Source: an uncultured Bacteroidales bacterium
Lineage (GTDB): Bacteria > Bacteroidota > Bacteroidia > Bacteroidales > FEN-979
Assembly: GCA_903915465.1 (NCBI GenBank)
Contig: CAIWTA010000048.1
Coordinates: 1-33,878, forward strand
Direction: 5' to 3'
DNA: 33,878 bases
In this document: positions 32,275-33,878 of the stretch, piece after piece
How positions within the stretch are numbered: the stretch's first letter is position 1
How the letters are laid out: each line of letters begins with the position of its first letter
Made by a program: the position numbers and the translations under genes
The notes under the pieces: generated by a model
What the model was told of the DNA's origin: nothing
Seen by the model: only the letters and a program-made list of their open reading frames with translations
Database searches by the model: none

Positions 32275-32862
32275 TTACCGGATATTTCTGAGATCTATAA
32301 CCGGAGAATCCTCCAAATCCAGCATTGCATTTATCATTACTGCATGTTTGAAAAGATGGAGATCATTTAATCTGATATCGGCAGGAAAGATGGAACCCCT
32401 GTTCATAAGAAATTGTCTCTTAACCCCGGAAAGTAAAGGATTTGCCGGGGTTAACCATTTTGACCCGTCCCAGAAGGCAATGTTGGCATAAGATGTATCT
32501 GTGATCTCTTTGTTTTTTATGATCAGAATATCCGAGTCGGGCGGACATCCACTTAAAAGTTTTTTAAAACAGGAGCGATCAAGGAACTTATAATTGTATT
32601 GGATCTCATTTGCTGTGACGATCTTTAAATGTTTAATCTTTCTTGGGATGTAAGGGGCAATTTCTATTTTTTCAATTTTTTCCTTATAAATAACCCGGGA
32701 TTTCTGCAAAGACTGTACATCAGCTTGTATTAAATCCTGTAAAGATAATTTTTCCGTTAAGCCCAGAAATTCGGATCGCGTACGATTCAGGCGATCTTCA
32801 TGCAGATCCAGGTTAACTGCTTTTCCTTGTAGGACCTTTATCGATTCAAAAAACAGGCACAT
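32275..32862 (-). CDS. pabC: Aminotransferase class IV, probable 4-amino-4-deoxychorismate lyase
   Basis: 195 residues from the ATG at 32862 (MCLFFESIKVLQGKAVNLDLHEDRLNRT), the typical opening of Bacteroidetes members; upstream ATGs in the same frame overlap pabB more deeply. It should use pyridoxal phosphate to split aminodeoxychorismate into p-aminobenzoate and pyruvate for folate synthesis. Visible features are the catalytic-lysine region YNYKFLDRSCFKKL, DILIIKNKEITDTSYANIAFWDG with the cofactor-binding Glu and Asn, and the phosphate-binding loop TPANPLLSGVKRQFL. The protein is shorter than E. coli PabC by about 70 residues. It overlaps pabB by 17 nt, which supports the assignment over other class IV aminotransferases. 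Confidence 0.85.
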   Translation of the reverse strand: MCLFFESIKVLQGKAVNLDLHEDRLNRTRSEFLGLTEKLSLQDLIQADVQSLQKSRVIYKEKIEKIEIAPYIPRKIKHLKIVTANEIQYNYKFLDRSCFKKLLSGCPPDSDILIIKNKEITDTSYANIAFWDGSKWLTPANPLLSGVKRQFLMNRGSIFPADIRLNDLHLFKHAVMINAMLDLEDSPVIDLRNIR

Positions 32863-33814
32863 AGACTTTTTCCACCATTTCATTATACTCGGAAAGAGCG
32901 TTGCTGAATGAAGTAATTCCTCCACCACTCTTATAAACAAGATGATTTTCTGTTTTTTCAATAAACCTGATCATCACACAACTATTGAGGTTTATTCCAT
33001 CGAAAAATCCGAAAACACCGGTGTAGAAACCTCTATCATATGCTTCAACGTGTTTTATGATCTCAACTGTTTTCTCTTTGGGAGCTCCCGTGGTTGAACC
33101 TGCAGGCAGAAGACGAAATAGGATGTCTCCGATTCTGCCAAAATAATCATGGTCAAGATCTCCACTGATTTCAGAACTGACTTGGATTAAATCATTGATA
33201 TTGGTTTTGATCCGGTCAATATACCTGAAACGCTCTACTCCGACATTTTTTGCAACCATACTCAGATCGTTGCGGATCAGATCTACGATGGTATAATGTT
33301 CTGCAAGTTCTTTTTTATCCGCTATTATTTTCTTCTCAGCGTTACTGATAGCAGCATTTATTGTACCTTTCATTGGAAATGAATAGATCTTGTTATTCTT
33401 TATCTGGATAAAAATTTCCGGGGAAAAAACCACAAATTGATCTTTATACAATAGTTTAAACTTTGCTTTGCTGTATAGAAATATTTCAAACAGAGAAAAA
33501 TTTGTTTCAATTTTTGTTGGACAAGTAAGGTTTAGTAGATACGTGTTTCCCTTATTTATTTGGTCGGAGACGAAAGAAAATTTCTCCAGATACTTCTCAT
33601 AAAGCATCGGAAATTTCTGAAAGATCAGTGACTGCTTGTTATTCCTGGATTCATTACAATTTGTGATACCATCGACATCATAAAGGATATCCATTCCAAT
33701 TTCTGCCGGTTGAAATACCTGGGGGTCATTCATTGCATAGTCTACAACGAAAAGAAAAGGTTTATTTTGGTCCCCCAAATGGTTCATTAAATCAATAGCT
33801 GTACTTTTATCCAT
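32846..33814 (-). CDS. pabB: Aminodeoxychorismate synthase component I
   Basis: 322 residues from the ATG at 33814 (MDKSTAIDLMNHLG), matching the short PabB form of Bacteroidetes; the open frame reaches a TTG at 33853, but that part is not conserved-looking. The enzyme converts chorismate and ammonia to 4-amino-4-deoxychorismate. Chorismate-binding motifs are PMKGTINAAI, HYTIVDLIRNDLSMVAKNVGVERF, LLPAGSTTGAPKEKTVEII, RGFYTGVFGFFDG and SCVMIRFIEK. PMKGT has lysine at the position that distinguishes PabB-type enzymes (PIKGT) from anthranilate synthase, and the following pabC gene agrees with this. The glutamine amidotransferase partner PabA is not fully in the window. Confidence 0.93.
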   Translation of the reverse strand: MDKSTAIDLMNHLGDQNKPFLFVVDYAMNDPQVFQPAEIGMDILYDVDGITNCNESRNNKQSLIFQKFPMLYEKYLEKFSFVSDQINKGNTYLLNLTCPTKIETNFSLFEIFLYSKAKFKLLYKDQFVVFSPEIFIQIKNNKIYSFPMKGTINAAISNAEKKIIADKKELAEHYTIVDLIRNDLSMVAKNVGVERFRYIDRIKTNINDLIQVSSEISGDLDHDYFGRIGDILFRLLPAGSTTGAPKEKTVEIIKHVEAYDRGFYTGVFGFFDGINLNSCVMIRFIEKTENHLVYKSGGGITSFSNALSEYNEMVEKVYVPVF

Positions 33815-33843
33815 CCAATAAATTCTTAACACCGGATACTGTA

Positions 33844-33878
33844 ATGATGCCAAATATCTTAATTATTGACAATAACGA
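33844..33878 (+). CDS. First codons of a gene cut by the right edge, possibly PabA/TrpG-type
   Basis: ATG ATG at 33844-33849 opens MMPNILIIDNN(D/E), the last codon being incomplete. Glutamine amidotransferases of the PabA/TrpG family begin (I/L)LIIDNYDSFTYNL, so this fits a PabA divergent from pabB. A response regulator (ILI(V/I)DDN(E/D)) would also fit apart from one residue. Only 29 nt separate it from pabB. The identity is a guess from 11 residues. Confidence 0.35.
   Translation, partial: MMPNILIIDNN

Overview
The window looks like the chromosome of an anaerobic, hydrogen-metabolising member of the Bacteroidetes, probably close to Bacteroidales. The evidence is several promoter elements of the Bacteroidetes type (-7 consensus TAnnTTTG, -33 TTTG), two secreted proteins opening with carboxypeptidase-like regulatory domains, a PabB/PabC pair with Bacteroidetes-style N-termini, an RprX/RprY-like two-component pair, and oxygen-sensitive [FeFe] hydrogenases. 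No phage, plasmid, CRISPR or rRNA genes were seen.

Layout. 1-3740: the C-terminal tail of a sensor histidine kinase, two tandem secreted proteins of unknown function, and a decayed second copy of the kinase tail. 3823-8148 (minus): tRNA-Met(CAT), an aldehyde dehydrogenase and uvrA. 8194-9258 (plus): an ECF-type sigma factor with a consensus promoter, then a small protein, closed by a strong terminator at 9261-9289. 9291-20585 (all minus): in order of transcription hydC1-hydB1-hydA1, an [FeFe]-hydrogenase-like sensor fused to a histidine kinase, a lone receiver, a receiver-kinase hybrid, rex, ribF, an MBL-fold hydrolase, trmD and rplS. 20851-23908 (plus, divergent from hydC1): a second hydrogenase-like sensor with a PAS-like domain, overlapping a SpoIIE/PP2C-type phosphatase. 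24012-28193 (minus): a second hydrogenase operon, transcribed as a thioredoxin-like ferredoxin gene, hydB2, hydA2, hydC2. 28634-32222: an OmpR-type regulator and its sensor kinase (minus), divergent from a secreted proline-rich protein. 32275-33814 (minus): pabC and pabB. The first codons of a further gene lie at the right edge.

How it fits together. Two trimeric NAD(H)/ferredoxin-type [FeFe] hydrogenases (HydABC, NuoEFG-like) flank two proteins that carry hydrogenase H-cluster domains on signalling modules, one on a histidine kinase and one beside a PP2C phosphatase. The NADH sensor Rex is encoded in the first operon. Both hydrogenase promoter regions carry the same block of two abutting Rex-like operators, lying 30 nt from a TAnnTTTG element in each case. 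The locus therefore reads as a self-contained circuit in which Rex reads NADH/NAD+ and two H-cluster proteins may read H2, in order to set the level or activity of two hydrogenases. The H-cluster maturases HydE, HydF and HydG are not in the window. A MITE-like element with 20-bp inverted ends and a 6-bp target duplication sits in the leader of the second operon.
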